A stretch of DNA of 64,000 nucleotides, taken from Leucosporidium creatinivorum. Lineage: Eukaryota; Basidiomycota; Microbotryomycetes; Leucosporidiales; Leucosporidiaceae. The position numbers were made by a program, and so were the translations under genes. The stretch's first letter is position 1; every line of letters begins with the position of its first letter. A model generated the notes under the pieces. It saw nothing but the letters and a program-made list of their open reading frames with translations, made no database searches and was not told the origin of the DNA. The stretch is taken from the NCBI GenBank assembly GCA_001600635.1, contig BCKL01000017.1, positions 390,003 through 454,002 on the forward strand, in the 5' to 3' direction. Below are positions 24,116 to 36,022 of the stretch, one piece after another.

Positions 24116-25767
24116 ATGGAGGATCCAGCGCTGTATCCAGATACCCTCACAGGCTACCCTGTAGCTTCGCAGCGCATCTCAGACGCTCTCGTCGGTGAGT
24201 TCAGCCGCCAGTTCTGTCCTTCCCCGAGATGAGCCTTGCGCTGACTCTGTACCATACCCAGGACCTCCACTGATGGGATGGTGTGTCGCTTTACTACTCA
24301 CGGGAGCGACCTGGTCGTCAGCCATCAGCGTGCGTCTCGAGTTGCCGCTGCTTGCCCCGCTCGAGCTAACCTTCTTCGGCCCTTGCAACAGTACTACAAG
24401 TCGAGCTCATTTGGCCGCGAGTCAAGACGAGCACAACGGGTCATTGGCGCTGTAGTCCTCTTCACCACCGCTTCAGGAGCCATCTCCATGGCCGAGGTCT
24501 GGAGGTGAGTTGAGCGAGATATTCACCGTTAGCCGACTGACCAAAGGGCTCTGCTGCTAGATGGGGCACCCTACAGACACGCTCGGCCGATGATCTGGAG
24601 TCTACAACAAGATTGGACGCCATTCAGCCCATCCCTGCTGTCGTGAGTCCGTTTCCGAGGCGCGCCGATCGAACTCGGCGCGAGGCTAACTCCCTCCTGG
24701 CTTGCAGATCGTCGGCTTGCTGGTGCAGTTCGTTTTCGCCTCGAGGGCGGTGCCCATGATTAGCAACAGGACTGTCAAGGTGATCTGGCTGGCGGCCATG
24801 GGCGTTACGATGCTCGGTGGACTCGTCGGGGCAGTTTTGACGACGGTGATGGGATATGCCTGTGAGTTGTCGCTCCGCTTCGATGCTGCAGGCGTCTAAA
24901 ACTGACTCTCTTACTCCACACCTCCCGCCCCTTCACCGCCGCCCTCCTCCCCCTTCGCCCCTCGTTCATTCGCTCCCCCGCTTCGTCGCCCTCTCGCCCT
25001 CACCAGACGCCAATGGGACGGCCGAATCTTACCTTCCCCTTAACTTCTCGGCGGCACTGATGCTGTGGATGCACTCTTCGACCGTCTCGGACCTCATGAT
25101 CACCATCTCGCTCTGCATCACCCTCCGCAAGCGCATCGTCGGCTTCAACCGCAATACCGACCTCCTCCTTTCCCGCCTCATACAACTCTCGGTGGAATCA
25201 GCAGCATACACGACTTGCTTGAGCCTTTCGGCGGCCATCTACTCTATCTTCACCATCAAGACTTCGTACTTCTCCGAGTCGGCGCCTTACGCCTTCTGGC
25301 TCCCTCTCCCCGGCGCTTACGCCGTCTCCCTCTTCGCCACTCTCGTCACTCGCTCTCGTCTTCTCACTTCCTTACACGCTCCACCGACACTCAATTTCCC
25401 CTCCGGTCGGCTATCCCAAGTCGGCGGCTCGGCGCCTCCAGCATCGAAAGACCCCTCAGCCCTCCACCTCGACCACCTCTCCACCACTCGAGTAGGCCAA
25501 AACCATCGCTCCCCATCTCCCAACCCTCGTCAGCCGATAGGCCCTCTCCACTCCTTCGCCAGCGACGTGCAGGTCACGATTGATGTTGAGAGCTCGGTGG
25601 AAGAGGGAGGAGGGGACTTGGTAGAGGAAAAGAAAGGGTGGGATGAGAGGAGGAGGAAGTGGCAGGAGGATAGGGTCGAGAGGGAGTTGGGGAGGGAGAG
25701 GGATCGGAGATTGGAATGGGATTCGGCGTTGTCGAGGGAGGAGGCGAAGGGGGAGGAGTTGGTGTGA
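24116..25767 (+). CDS. DUF6534-like multi-pass membrane protein
   Basis: Exon 1 (24116 to about 24193) begins MEDPALYPDTLTGYPVASQR. Further short exons encode membrane helices: MGWCVALLLTGATWSSAIS, VIGAVVLFTTASGAISMAE, IVGLLVQFVFASRAVPMIS and VIWLAAMGVTMLGGLVGAVL. The last exon has the family hallmark SSTVSDLMITISLCITLRK followed by GFNRNTDLLLSRLIQLSVES and two more helices. This arrangement of about seven membrane spans and the SDLxITxSLCxxLRK block match the fungal DUF6534 family, whose function is unknown. The C-terminus is a cytosolic tail of about 130 residues ending in a strongly charged Glu/Arg coiled region. The first donor is GTGAGT and joins G|GA in phase. Confidence 0.82.
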
Positions 25768-26062
25768 GGTCGAGTAGTTGGAGAGGGAGTTGGAAAGTAT
25801 CTTATCTTATGTTGTAAAGCTAGCCTCTTCTAGGGTTTGTTATCGCTGCAGGAGACGAGCGAGCGCCGAAAAAGAGAAAGGGGTCTTGGTCGAACCAAAC
25901 AGCAAGGGAGAGCAATTGAGGTAACACAAGTACCCTGCAAGTCATTCCGCTACTGCTCTTGTTCACTTTGTAACCCTACAGCTCGAGTCGACCCAGCCGC
26001 TATCTCGTTCGCCTCAAGGCCTCACGCCCCACCTCTCTCGCTCCGTCCGCTTCCTGCTTGAC

Positions 26063-27790
26063 ATGCTTCGACTCTTCCCGTTCGCTTTACTCGCTTTCAG
26101 TGGCACTGTCACTGCTGCTAGAGAGCAGATCACCTTCGCCCCCTCATTCGCTCCGTCCCGCCTCTCGAGCTGTCCCGCAGACCCCCCGCCATCCTGCCCA
26201 ACGCCAGAGGGCGCTGACAGCTGCTGTGTGAGCACGGGACAGTTCCTTCTGTGAGTTCTGAAGAGCTGTGAGCAAGTCTGAGACGCTTGGCTGACCTCAC
26301 TGCTCTACAGCACCCAATTCTGTGTGGAGCCTCGAGCGCTATCGTCGTCGGCACCAGCTGACCCTAGACGTCTCTTTCGCAGGGGACGCCGCTCCTACCT
26401 ACGGCCCCGTCGATTCGTGGACTATTCATGGGGTAGGTCGTTTGTCTGAAAGTCGGGTTTATCGAGATGCACGAGCTCGTGCTCGGCGCTCGGCGGCTCC
26501 TCCTCCCCCCGGTTCGCTAACCTTCGCCGTAAGCTCTGGCTCGACTTTTGCGAGTCGAGCTTTCCACAGAACTGCGACCCCAAGCGGGCGTATCACAACA
26601 TCACCGAGATCCTCGAGGCCGGCGGAGGGCACGAGACCCTTGCTTTCATCCAGTAGGCCGAGCCTTCCCTTGGTCGCCGAACGAGCTGACGCTTTCTACT
26701 TGCGTATTTTCGTACAGAGAGTACTGGAAAGACTACTCTGCAAGCGACCCCAAGCTTTGGACGCATGAATGGCAGAAGCATGGGTAAGTGGCAGCTCGGC
26801 CGTGAGGTTGGCGATGAGTCGGGGAGGGCTGACTACTGTCTCGCATACGCAGAACTTGCATGAAGACGCTCGAGCCGTCGTGTTATGGAGACTCGTACAA
26901 GCCGCAAGAGGAGGTCGTCGCATTCTTCAACACCACCGTGCAGCTTGTACGTTCCGCTTTCGGCCCTTTACTGCCCACCTTGCTCACCCTCTTCCCTTCT
27001 TCTCTTCGGCCCATACTTCAAATCCCCTCAATCCACACTTCCAACGTTCACCTCGATAGTTCAAGACGCTGCCGACCTTCCAATGGCTGAGCGAGGCGGG
27101 AATCGTTCCCTCGAGGACAGCAAGCTACACCCTTGCTCAGCTGCAGGAGGTTGCCAAGGCCAAGTTCGGCCACGAGATCCGGTGGGGATGTCAACGAGGA
27201 TGGCTCAACGAGGCGTGGTACTACTATGACGTGAGAGGACCGGTGCAGGACGGTCGCTTCACTCCCGTGCCCGCTACAGGTAGCTCCAGCTGCCCTAGGT
27301 GAGTATCTCTGCCTATCTACTCTCAGTTCTCGAAGACTGACCTTCTTTTCTTGCCAGTGACAACATCCGCTGGCTTCCCAAGACCGACCCGAAGGACCCT
27401 CCTCCCCCTCGACCGACCGGCGCTCCCTCGGGCAAGGTCTTCATCGACGTCCTGCCGACCTCAACTGGAGGTGCTCCCAACGGCGCTCTCATCTCTACTG
27501 GGAAATGGATGAGGAACGTCACCCCCGCTGGCTTCACCTCCATCCGCGACAGCGACGGCCGAGGCTTCTCGCTGCAAACGAGCAAGGGAGCATGCGCCAT
27601 CACTCGAGCGGGCTCCTTCATCTGCCAAGGAGGTCAGAAGGCTACTACCTTCTTCGCCGACTCGAGGAGGAACATCATGTACCGCAACAAGTCGGACTTC
27701 TACGCCGCCGAGATCCCGAGCGGTTCAAAGCAGGTCACCATCGTCACCGGCAAGGGCGCGCAGAAGGTCAAGCTTCGTCTGAGCGAGTAG
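26063..27790 (+). CDS. Secreted ribonuclease T2, copy 1
   Basis: RNase T2 enzymes cut RNA to 3'-phosphates through a 2',3'-cyclic intermediate, in the secretory path or outside the cell. ATG 26063 starts a signal peptide (MLRLFPFALLAFSGTVTAA). The catalytic site CAS I is DSWTIHG, interrupted by an intron, and continues LWLDFCESSFPQNCD; CAS II is HEWQKHGTCM. LNEAWYYYDVRG follows. After the catalytic domain a Pro-rich linker (KDPPPPRPTGAPSG) leads to a C-terminal part of about 115 residues with two cysteines (GACAI, SFICQGG). The usual LWP of CAS I reads LWL here, with a longer loop after it; the catalytic His residues remain. The exon model uses a GTGTGG donor to rebuild TQFWDAAPTYGPVD. It is the left member of a tandem pair. 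Confidence 0.88.
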
Positions 27791-28141
27791 AGCATCCATT
27801 CTTAGCCCCATCATGTACACCACATATTTCACTGCAACGCATCAGCATCACTATTCGACTCGGTCGCTTCCTCGGCGCTGACCTCGGCTCGCTTCCTCCT
27901 CAAATGAAGCTCGAGGGTCCTCCCGCCAGCATGGGTCGCCAGCGTATCAACGCGTCTGCAGCAGGAGCACGAGGAGCTTTCCGTGGTGGAAGCTGTCGAC
28001 CGCATGCTTGGGCCTCGTTAGCGCCGAACCTTGACCCTTCGCGCTGCTCCCCGCACGTTCGACTGAGGGGCGCTTCGACGAGCGATAACCGGGCTGCTTC
28101 GCTTCTTCTCCTCCTTGCTACTCACTCATCTCCGACTCACG
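27791..28141. other. Spacer between the RNase T2 genes
   Basis: About 350 bases should contain the 3' UTR of copy 1 and the promoter of copy 2. No distinct motif was recognised. Confidence 0.45.
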
Positions 28142-30109
28142 ATGCTTTTCCTTCTCTCGCTGGCCGCCGCGCTTCCTCTCGTCGCCGCTCTTCCTACTTC
28201 CCTCGATCGCCGAACCGCCGAGACATGCCCTGCTAGCTCCCCTCTCTCCTGCCCCAGTCCTTCGGGAACGGTGGACAAGTGCTGCACCAATGCTCCTGGA
28301 GGTCAGATGTTGCTGTAAGCTGAGCGCGATGGCTGTTGAGTCGCTCGAAAGTGCTGACCCTCGTTTCGCCAGGACTCAATTCTGGGTGACTTGCTCGCTC
28401 TAGCACGATCCTACGTCGCTGACCTGTTATTTACAGGACACAAACCCTGTCACTGGACCCACCGATAGCTGGACCATTCACGGCCGTGAGTTGAACTGTC
28501 TCGGCTCGGTGCTGTTCACCTTCGCCGAAGGAGAGGTTCACTCTGCTGAGCTGCGCTGACTTGCCTCCTCCGCTCTTTCACTGGACAGTGTGGCCCGACC
28601 ACTGTGATGGTATGGCGCTCAGCTTTGTCTCGACTTCGTTTACGCGGATCCTGACCTCGTCCGAACCTCTCAACTTCGCTCACGCCGAACAGGAACTTTT
28701 GATGCGACCTGCGACTCGAGCCGCATCTACACCAACATCAGCGCCATTCTCTCGAAGGGAGGAGCTCAGTCGACTCTCGACTACATGAAGTGAGTCCTCG
28801 TATTATCGGTGGGCGAGTGCCTCGGCGCAACTCCTTCGCCGAGGGTGCCCGGTGTGCTTCGCCGAGACTGCGACACAACTCTGCAATAGAGTACAGCGCT
28901 GACTCTGCTCCGCTCTTGACTCTATCAGCGTTTACTACAAGGACTACACAGGGGACGACGAATCATTCTGGGAGCACGAATGGTCGAAGGTGAGTTCGGC
29001 GATACGTTCTTGACGAAGCTAGCTGACCCGTTCATCTGTAGCACGGAACCTGTATCTCAACGCTCGACCCCAACTGCTACTCGAGCTACCAACCTCAAGA
29101 AGAGGTCGTCGACTTCTTTGAGAAGGCTGTTCAGCTCGTGAGCCTGCCTCTGGCTCGGTCTAAGAAGGCTTCGACCCTCACCACTCGTCCACTTCTTTTA
29201 CCCTTGTTCCTCTTCATCTCCGGCTCTCCTCCTCACAGTTCAAGCAACTCCCAACCTACGACTGGCTCTCGGCGGCCGGGATCGTCCCATCGAACAGCAA
29301 GACCTACACCCTTGCGCAGCTCCAGGCGGTCGCCCAAGCTCGGTTCGGACAGCCTATTACATGGGGTTGCCGCTCGGGAGTCCTCAACGAGGCCCACTAT
29401 GGCTACTACACCCGTGGAAACATCGTCTCGGGCGAGTTCATCCCCGCGAACGTCGACAAGAGTACCTGCCCTTCGTGAGTGCTCACTTCAAGCTTTCTTT
29501 CGCTACGAAGTGCTAATTTTGACTCTTCTCTTTGCAGGACTGGCATCAAGTACGTCCCCAAGACCGGAGGAGGATCGCCAACTTCGACGACGTCGGCGGC
29601 GGGCTCGACCGCGACCGCTCCCGCTGGCAAGGCCTTCGTCAACGTCATCTCGGGCTCTTCTACCAACGGATGTCTTATCTCGAGTGGCAAGTGGATGGTA
29701 GGAGCTACCTGCGCAGGTGAGTAGTGGGACTTGAACATCGGCGCCAAAGCTCGGCGATAGCAAAGCTGACCCCTTCGGGCTCTCAGGCTACACCGTCGCC
29801 ACCTCGGGATCTTCCATCACTCTGGGCACCTCCAAGGGTGCTTGCGGTATCGTGTCGGGCGCCTTCACTTGTGGATCGGGCGTCTCGGCGACGAGCTTCT
29901 CGAAGGTCAGTCGGCTGTCTCGCCTCAGCATCGCCTTCTCATGGCTATAACTCCACGTCTGACCTTTTGCTACATCACAGGACTCGAGTGGAAACCTCGT
30001 CTACGCCTCCAAGTCCCAGTTCTACGCCTCGGCGGTCCCCTCGGGCACAACTCAAGTCTCGGTCGTCACCGGCACAGCCGCCCAGGCCATCAAGCTCAAC
30101 CTCGCTTAG
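28142..30109 (+). CDS. Secreted ribonuclease T2, copy 2
   Basis: ATG 28142 gives a signal peptide (MLFLLSLAAALPLVAALPTS) followed by LDRR, a likely Kex2 propeptide site. The chain has SCPSPSGTVDKCC, TQFWDTNPVTGPTDSWTIHG, LWPDHCDG (intact CAS I), WEHEWSKHGTC (CAS II) and RSGVLNEAHYGYY. These are the hallmarks of an active RNase T2. After TCPSTGIKYVPK there is a Ser/Thr/Ala-rich linker and a C-terminal domain (KAFVNVISGSSTNGCLISSG, SKGACGIVSGAFTCGS) shared with copy 1. Upstream ATG-less frame from 28115 was not used. The two genes share intron sites and the C-terminal domain, so they arose by tandem duplication. Roles in nutrient scavenging or host interaction are possible but not shown. Confidence 0.92.
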
Positions 30110-30414
30110 GGGAGAGACTGTCTCAAATCGATTCAAAAGACTGCAACAAAGGCTGGTGGCTTTTATCAAGCCTCAGTGAAGTAGCATTGCGAGAGAAGAT
30201 GCTCGGCGAAAGTCGTCTAGCCCCAAGGAAGGCTTTGTAGCTGATTTCGGAGGCTCACACGCTAGCGCAAGATATTGCTTAGCACGAATCTGTTGCTATC
30301 CTACACCCTTGTGTTACACTTGAGCGCTCCACTAAGCTACAGCCTCACTCTGCTTGATCGCCGAAGCCTTCCCATCGCATCCCTTCTTCATCCGATCATC
30401 CCTCTACCTCTCTC
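30110..30414. other. Convergent 3' region
   Basis: This lies between the stop codons of RNase T2 copy 2 (plus) and the oxygenase (minus). It should hold both 3' UTRs. No coding signal was seen. Confidence 0.5.
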
Positions 30415-31848
30415 TCAAGCCCCTGGAGCCTTCACCACACCCCTCATGATATCTGCAGTGCTCTTGTCGTAGTAGCTAGCATCAAACTTGGTCCTCAGGT
30501 GCTGCTCCACCGTCACGGCGGGGTACTTTCCGAGCCCAGGGCCGCGAGTCGGGGAGACGAGGATGTCGGAGTTGCCGTCGAGGAAGAAGGGGATCTAGAG
30601 TGAGGTGTAAGATGCACGAGATGGTGAGTAGAGAGAAAGAGAAGAAAGGAAAGGGTGTCAGTGGAGAGCTCGGCGATGGCAAGGAAGGCTCGAGGGGCTC
30701 ACGCTGTACCGCTCGACGCCGCTCTTGTTCTGTACTCGATGCAGAGAGCTCTTGTACTCCCCTCCAGTGTACAACGAGAGGATGTCGCCGATATTGACGA
30801 TGTAGGCTCCCGGCGCCGGCTCCACAGCCGTCCATACCCCTCCGGCGAACAGCTCCAAGCCGGGATTGCCATCTGTAGCAAGCCAGGTCTGTATCCCAAA
30901 ATCGGAGTGAGCCCCTGCGCCTGTGCCTTCTCTTCGTGTAGGGGTTGTGGGGACGCAGGGAAAGCGAAGAGGGGGACTCGGCAGGTCAGCGAAAGGTTTC
31001 GGCGCTGAGAGCGAGATATCGGAGCGCTCAACTCACTCTTTCGCGGGGTAGTGACTGTGAGGAAGAGTGTCAGATTTGTTTTGATGTTGTTGACGGGCGT
31101 AAAACCGATAGTACCTACAGTAGGCGGATAGCAGCAGCGGGAAGACGGCACAGCGAATCGAAGGTCTCTTCTGGTAGGTCCAATGAGAGCGCAGTGATCT
31201 TCATGAACCTCGTAGCGAGTGCAAGGATGGTGTCGTAATATCTGTGGGGCGGTGAGAAGCACAGAGAGCAGCAGCGAGAGTCAGCCACCCACGCTGAACC
31301 GAGCGCCGATCCATCGCCGAGCTCACCTCCTCATCACGTCTTCCATCCCGGGCACCACCTCTTCCGGAGGGAACACATTCTTCCCATGCCCAAATCTACC
31401 CCAGTACTCAAACTCCTCATCCACGCCATAAAGCCCAATCATCCACCCCTCCTTCATGTCGGCCTCCCCACTCGCTTCGGTTGTCTTCTCTTGATCGTCG
31501 TGTCCCACTCCGATAGCACCTTTCAGAGCTTGTCCGCCGAGTGCATCCCATCCACGGTTGGTGTTGGGGTTGCGAGTGTACTTGATCTGTTCCCTCTCAG
31601 CCTCGATCAGCTTCTCCCCACGCCCAGCAGCGAGAAAGGAGGAATCTCACCTTCTCCTCAAGAGGCAAAGCAAAGGCCCTCTTGCTCACATCAAAAGCCT
31701 TGGCAATCAACTCTTCCGAGATCCCATGGTCGACGATTTGCATGAACCCAGAGCTCCTGGCTGCTGCTCCCACTGCTCGCGCAATCTCCATCCGTCCTTC
31801 ACGGTCGTTGATACGTGCGAGAGAGATGATGGGGACGGAGATGGTCAT
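30415..31848 (-). CDS. 2-oxoglutarate/Fe(II)-dependent oxygenase
   Basis: This belongs to the isopenicillin-N-synthase-like group, which couples 2-oxoglutarate decarboxylation to substrate oxidation. The N-terminus has VPIISLARIND and the typical SSGFMQIVDHGIS (the nonhaem dioxygenase N-region). The core exon reads GAHSDFGIQTW, supplying the HxD iron ligands, then GGVWTAVEPAPGAYIVNIGD, LSLYTGGEYKSSLHRVQNKS (distal His) and ERYSIPFFLDGN (Arg-x-Ser for 2-oxoglutarate). All metal and cosubstrate residues are present. An intermediate exon HYPAKGAG is short. Start is ATG 31848 ahead of TISVPI; the frame is open further upstream without family support. The substrate cannot be told; many fungal relatives are unassigned. 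Confidence 0.9.
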
Positions 31849-32852
31849 GCTGTTGCAGTGAAAAGTAGAGTCGGAAGGGGATGAAGCAGCGAAAGGAAGC
31901 AAAGAGAGAGCTTATCGAGCCTGAGCTGCAAAGTGGGGAGTCGGCCGAGATCTGGCGGAGAGGTGTTGAAGGGCTGGAGAGGGGCGGTGGAAAGGAGACG
32001 CAGTTCATGTACAGGAGCAGGGATGTAGAGTAGGTGTCTGGCTTTCCTCGCTCCTCAAGTGCGATCTCATTCGCGGAAGCCTCAGCGCCGACGAGCGGGA
32101 AACACCGAGTTTCGAGAGGTACAGCGGCGGCTCAAAGCCCTGCAGCGTAGGTTGGAGGGTCTTGTGATCCTAGAGCGACTACTCGGCATCGACTACAGCA
32201 GCAGGCCCCTCTCGACTCGCTCGACTTCCCGCCCTTTCGCCTCGCCCTTGCTTTCTGTCCTCCCACTCGGTCGTCTCGCTTCTTCGACTCGCCTTCTTTG
32301 CTCGCTCGGATAAGCTACAGCAGGAGACTCGAAGCTCGACCGCACACAGCCACCCGCCGACCCCTCCCTCGCCGCCTTCGTCGCTGTACAACAGCTTCTC
32401 GTCGCTCGCCGTCAAAGCTGCTGGTTGTTGCTGCTCGAGATTGAAGCTAGCTCGGGGCGTCGGAGTAGTCGTAGGTAAGCTATATCATCGCTCACTGTGC
32501 AGCCTGCTCGATCACAGAGGGAGGCTACGCTGCTGGTGATGGAAGCGCAAGCGAAGGAGCGCGAGCATGGCCGCTCTCAGTGGGACTGCGCTAGAGCAGG
32601 ATTGGGTCATGCGTCTAGAGATCTGTAGCTGACGCTTTTGCCCTCGCCTTTCGCATCCCCGTCGCAGCTCTCGCTGAAGCCAGCTCGCTCGCTGAACTCA
32701 GCTCGTTCGCCAGCCAGCGACTCGCTCAGCAGCTACAAGTGAGCTCAGCCTTACGAGTGTGATGAGATGTAGATATGCGGAAGCTAATGTCACTATATGT
32801 GGTCTACAGCTCCTTCCCTCCCCATCGCCGAGCTCGCCTTCCCTCCCTCGCC
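31849..32852 (+). promoter_or_regulatory. F-box gene 1 upstream region with 5'UTR intron
   Basis: The upstream region of F-box 1 is homologous to those of F-box 2 and 3. It contains the shared core at 32199-32223, a stretch ending CGCTCGGATAAGCTACAG near 32312-32328, and a GAGATTGAAGCTAGCT segment near 32440 that recurs in the other copies. A 5'UTR intron is placed at 32739-32809 (donor GTGAGC, acceptor CTACAG), like the other two genes. The start codon used is ATG 32853; an ATG at 32775 falls inside this intron. Confidence 0.6.
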
Positions 32853-34184
32853 ATGCCAACCATCCCGCCCGAGATCCTCATCGAGATCCTCGGCTACCTC
32901 GAGCCAAAGGACTGCGAGATCGATAGACACACCGTCGCTGCATGCTGCCTCGCCTCCACGTCGTTCCTCCAGCCCGCTCGCGACCTACTCTATCGCCAAG
33001 TCACCATCGCTTGCTACTGCTCCCACACCTCCCTGCCCTACGGCCCTCGCCCCTTTGCCCGGGAGCTAGTCATCATTGAGGAAGAGGACGACCTCTACTT
33101 CACCCCTGTCGTCTGGGGGCTAGCAGCCCGCAGCTCGGGAGAGGCAATTCTCGCCCGCCCTCACCTCGCCGCTCGTGTTCGCACCATCTCATTCGACTTC
33201 GGAGGTCGTCATCAAGGCGCCTACATGGATAATCAGGCCGAAGACTACTTGGAGGAAGAGGAGGGTTGGTCGGTCGAGAAGACCACCTTCGAGCTAGTGG
33301 AGGAGGTCTTCCAGGCCTGTCCCTTCGCTCACAGCCTCAGAGTGACGGACGGGCCAGACTCCGCCCTCCAGGGCTTGGCTAGGCAGTTGAGGGTGACAAC
33401 CGGCATCACCAGCCTCGAGATCGACATACAGGACGAGTACGGCTACCCACGCCCTGCCGCTCCCTTCGCCGCGATCTGCAAGAGCTTGCCCGCTCTCAAG
33501 CATCTCGTCTACGGCGGAGTGATTGTCAGGACACATGCTTGGAAAGTGTCTGGGCTCTTCTCGGACTATGCGCTCGAGACGCTGAGTATGGCGTACAATC
33601 CCGAGGCTTTGATCTTCCTTCTCGGCCGCTCAAACTCGTCTCTGACGCACTTGAGGCTCTCGTGGTATCGCCCTACACCCACTCTAGATCTCAGGAGACT
33701 CACGTCGCTCAAGAAGGTCGAGTTGGAAAGTATGGAGTCTGATCTTGCCCCGGCGTCGCCGAGTCGTTTCTGGATTCCTCCTTCTCCCTCCCAAATGACC
33801 TCTCTCTTTCTCTCTCCCCTCCCAGTCGACGACTCCACCATTCCCGAAATTCCGCAATCGGTTCAGCACCTCACTCTGCAACTCCAAGGGCCTCGCGACG
33901 GTCGTCCTTTACCTCCCGACACCGATTACCCCATCTTCGCGACTTTGACGACTCTTCTGTACTCCCTCATTCACCTGAAGACGTTTCGCATTGCTCCTTT
34001 CAGCCTTTCCGACACCCTTAAGACCGGCGGCTACACCTCGACGAGTCGTGAGCTGCTCCACTCGCTCTGCGCCGAGAAAGGAATCGAGTTGGAGGATGGC
34101 GCTGCCAAGCTGGTCGCCAAGTGGGAAAGAGAGGAGAAGGAGGGCCAGGAGGAACGTCTGGAAGGTCAAAGTAGCTCTGAGTGA
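32853..34184 (+). CDS. F-box protein, copy 1 (intact)
   Basis: One uninterrupted exon of 443 codons. Residues 1-50 form an F-box (MPTIPPEILIEILGYLEP, then AACCLASTSFLQPARDLLYR), which in general binds Skp1 in SCF ubiquitin ligases. The rest resembles a degenerate leucine-rich repeat receptor (ITSLEIDIQDEYGYPRP, LPALKHLVYGG, YALETLSMAYN, SLTHLRLSWYR, LTSLKKVELES, SVQHLTLQLQG), as in the expanded basidiomycete F-box families. It ends in a charged tail with LCAEKGIELEDGAAKLVAKW. It is the only one of the three paralogues with a full reading frame. The substrate is unknown. Confidence 0.85.
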   Translation: MPTIPPEILIEILGYLEPKDCEIDRHTVAACCLASTSFLQPARDLLYRQVTIACYCSHTSLPYGPRPFARELVIIEEEDDLYFTPVVWGLAARSSGEAILARPHLAARVRTISFDFGGRHQGAYMDNQAEDYLEEEEGWSVEKTTFELVEEVFQACPFAHSLRVTDGPDSALQGLARQLRVTTGITSLEIDIQDEYGYPRPAAPFAAICKSLPALKHLVYGGVIVRTHAWKVSGLFSDYALETLSMAYNPEALIFLLGRSNSSLTHLRLSWYRPTPTLDLRRLTSLKKVELESMESDLAPASPSRFWIPPSPSQMTSLFLSPLPVDDSTIPEIPQSVQHLTLQLQGPRDGRPLPPDTDYPIFATLTTLLYSLIHLKTFRIAPFSLSDTLKTGGYTSTSRELLHSLCAEKGIELEDGAAKLVAKWEREEKEGQEERLEGQSSSE

Positions 34185-34564
34185 GAGAACGCTGGTCAGC
34201 AGAAGAGGGGCAGAGGGCAGGTCGGCGCCGAGCTCGGTCGGCGGTCGAGGGGAGGCGTAGCTTGCTTTGCTGATGTTGCTGTACTATACTCGGCCCTTTG
34301 CGATACATCAAGTCGAGTAGAACAAGTTGTTGCGAACGGAGAAAGCTCGATCGAGGCGAACCAAGTGGCCTCAGCCTCAGTCGTTCGCGAACGAAGCTCG
34401 GGGCAAGTGAGGGAGAGGAAGCAGGCCTTCGCCGCTCAGTCTTCTAGAGCGCAGGCTGCTTGTATGACTTAGATTGACCCGATTCATTTCTATTGATGCA
34501 AGTATTCTTACACGCCTCGTCCCTTCCCTCTCTCCCCCCTCCCCCGGAGCTTCTCGAACGACCT
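34185..34564. other. Convergent 3' region
   Basis: This lies between the stops of F-box 1 (plus) and FUR1 (minus). Mostly AT-richer sequence near 34470-34510 may be UTR or terminator. No gene was seen. Confidence 0.45.
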
Positions 34565-35646
34565 CTACATGCCATCGGGGAACTGCCTGTCTCCCGAGTC
34601 GCCAAGGCCTGGAACAATCATGCCTTGCTCGGTGAGCTGTAGAAGAGAGTGGCGGTCAGTACCGAGATGGGAGGGCGCTCGGCCGAGCCTGATGCGCCGA
34701 GCTCATCGACGTCGAACGGGCGAGATGCGGGAGGAGGCGGGAATGCAGGAGGAGGCGGGAGGAGGAGGGAGAAGAAGAGGAAGAGGAACGCACAGTCTCA
34801 TCCACGCCACCAACAAAGATCTCCAACCCTGGGCACTCGGCCGCGACCTTCTCCAATCCGGGCTTCGAACCGAGGAGGACGAGCAGCTTGATGTTCTCGA
34901 TCTGTTGTTGTCGCGTTAGAGGCAAGAGATCAGTACGAGCGTCGAGCAGGAGCATGCGACTGAAAGAAACCCACCTTCAAGCCCCAATCCAGCTGTTCGG
35001 CGAGCGTTCGGCGAAGGTCAGCGATCGTGTAGCGAGCAACGAGAAAGCAGCAGCAACTCACCAGCATACTGACAGCCGCAATGGCCGTTCCACCCGTAGC
35101 GACCAGAGGATCCAAGATGTACAGCGTATCGACCGTCGGCACGGCGGGCAGCTTCTGATAATACTCGACGGGCTGGAGCGAAACCTTCTCGCGGAAGAGG
35201 CCGAGGTAGAAGACTGAGGCGGTGGGAAAGAGGTCGAGCATTGCTGTTGTGCATCCGATGGGTCAGCGAGGGAAGCGAGAAGGAGGGAGCAGACGCACGC
35301 TCTGCCATGCCGATACCGGCGCGGAGGATGGGGGAGATGCCAATTCGGTGGGCGATGGCTTGTCCGGTGAAAGGTGCAATAGGGCTCTGGAGCTGTAGGC
35401 CATCCGAATCCCCATCAGCTTATCGCCCTCTCCCGCCCGCGCCCCACACGCGCCACGTTCTTGCTGTAGACTTACACCCTCAACGTCCTTGAGCTCGAGC
35501 GTCCGAGTAGCCTCCAACCCAATGATCGTGGTCAGCTCCTTGACCAGCTGGCGGAAGTCTTTGGGCGAGGTCGAGGCGTCGCGCAGTTGGGTGAGCTTGT
35601 GCGCTACGAGCGGGTGGGGGACTAGGGAGTAGGCGGAGGTAGACAT
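34565..35646 (-). CDS. FUR1: Uracil phosphoribosyltransferase
   Basis: UPRT joins uracil to PRPP to form UMP in pyrimidine salvage, in the cytosol. Exons give [97 protein letters not shown] (the PRPP loop), [20 protein letters not shown], and the terminal [11 protein letters not shown], which is the uracil-binding loop of this family. The last exon joins through a GTGCGT donor to [11 protein letters not shown] and ends DGM before the stop at 34565. The length of about 215 residues fits the family. The normal phosphate loop is present, so it should be active. Confidence 0.95.
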
Positions 35647-36022
35647 GGCTGCTGTAGGCTTGTAGGTGAGGGAGCGAAGACGAAGACGAAGAGAAGAGCA
35701 CGGGAAGGGAGGAGAGCAAGCCAGCCTGAGCTCGGAGCGCCCGCGCTGACCTCGAGCTGACCCGCCTCGCCCGCTCAGAGACGGGTTTGAAGCTCGGGGG
35801 GGTCAGATTGAGCAATTCGGTAAACGAGGTGCTTATCACAATACAACTGGAAATGCGAGCGAATACAATCCAACTCGGCCGAACTTGATCTGGTCTCCTC
35901 TCTCTTCGCTCGGCGCGCTCCAATCTCTGAACGAGTGAGGAAGAGGTAAAGCTATTACAATGTCCATCATATCGGTGTCCGTATATCCACTGCTTCCAAT
36001 CCACACCGTTCCTCAAGCTCAA
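35647..36022. other. Intergenic region
   Basis: This holds the FUR1 promoter and the end of the rhodanese A gene on the same strand. No further feature was recognised. Confidence 0.45.

Noticed and set aside
32775-32852. ATG 32775 as the start of F-box 1
   Set aside because: It falls inside the conserved 5'UTR intron position; MPTIPP at 32853 matches the paralogues.
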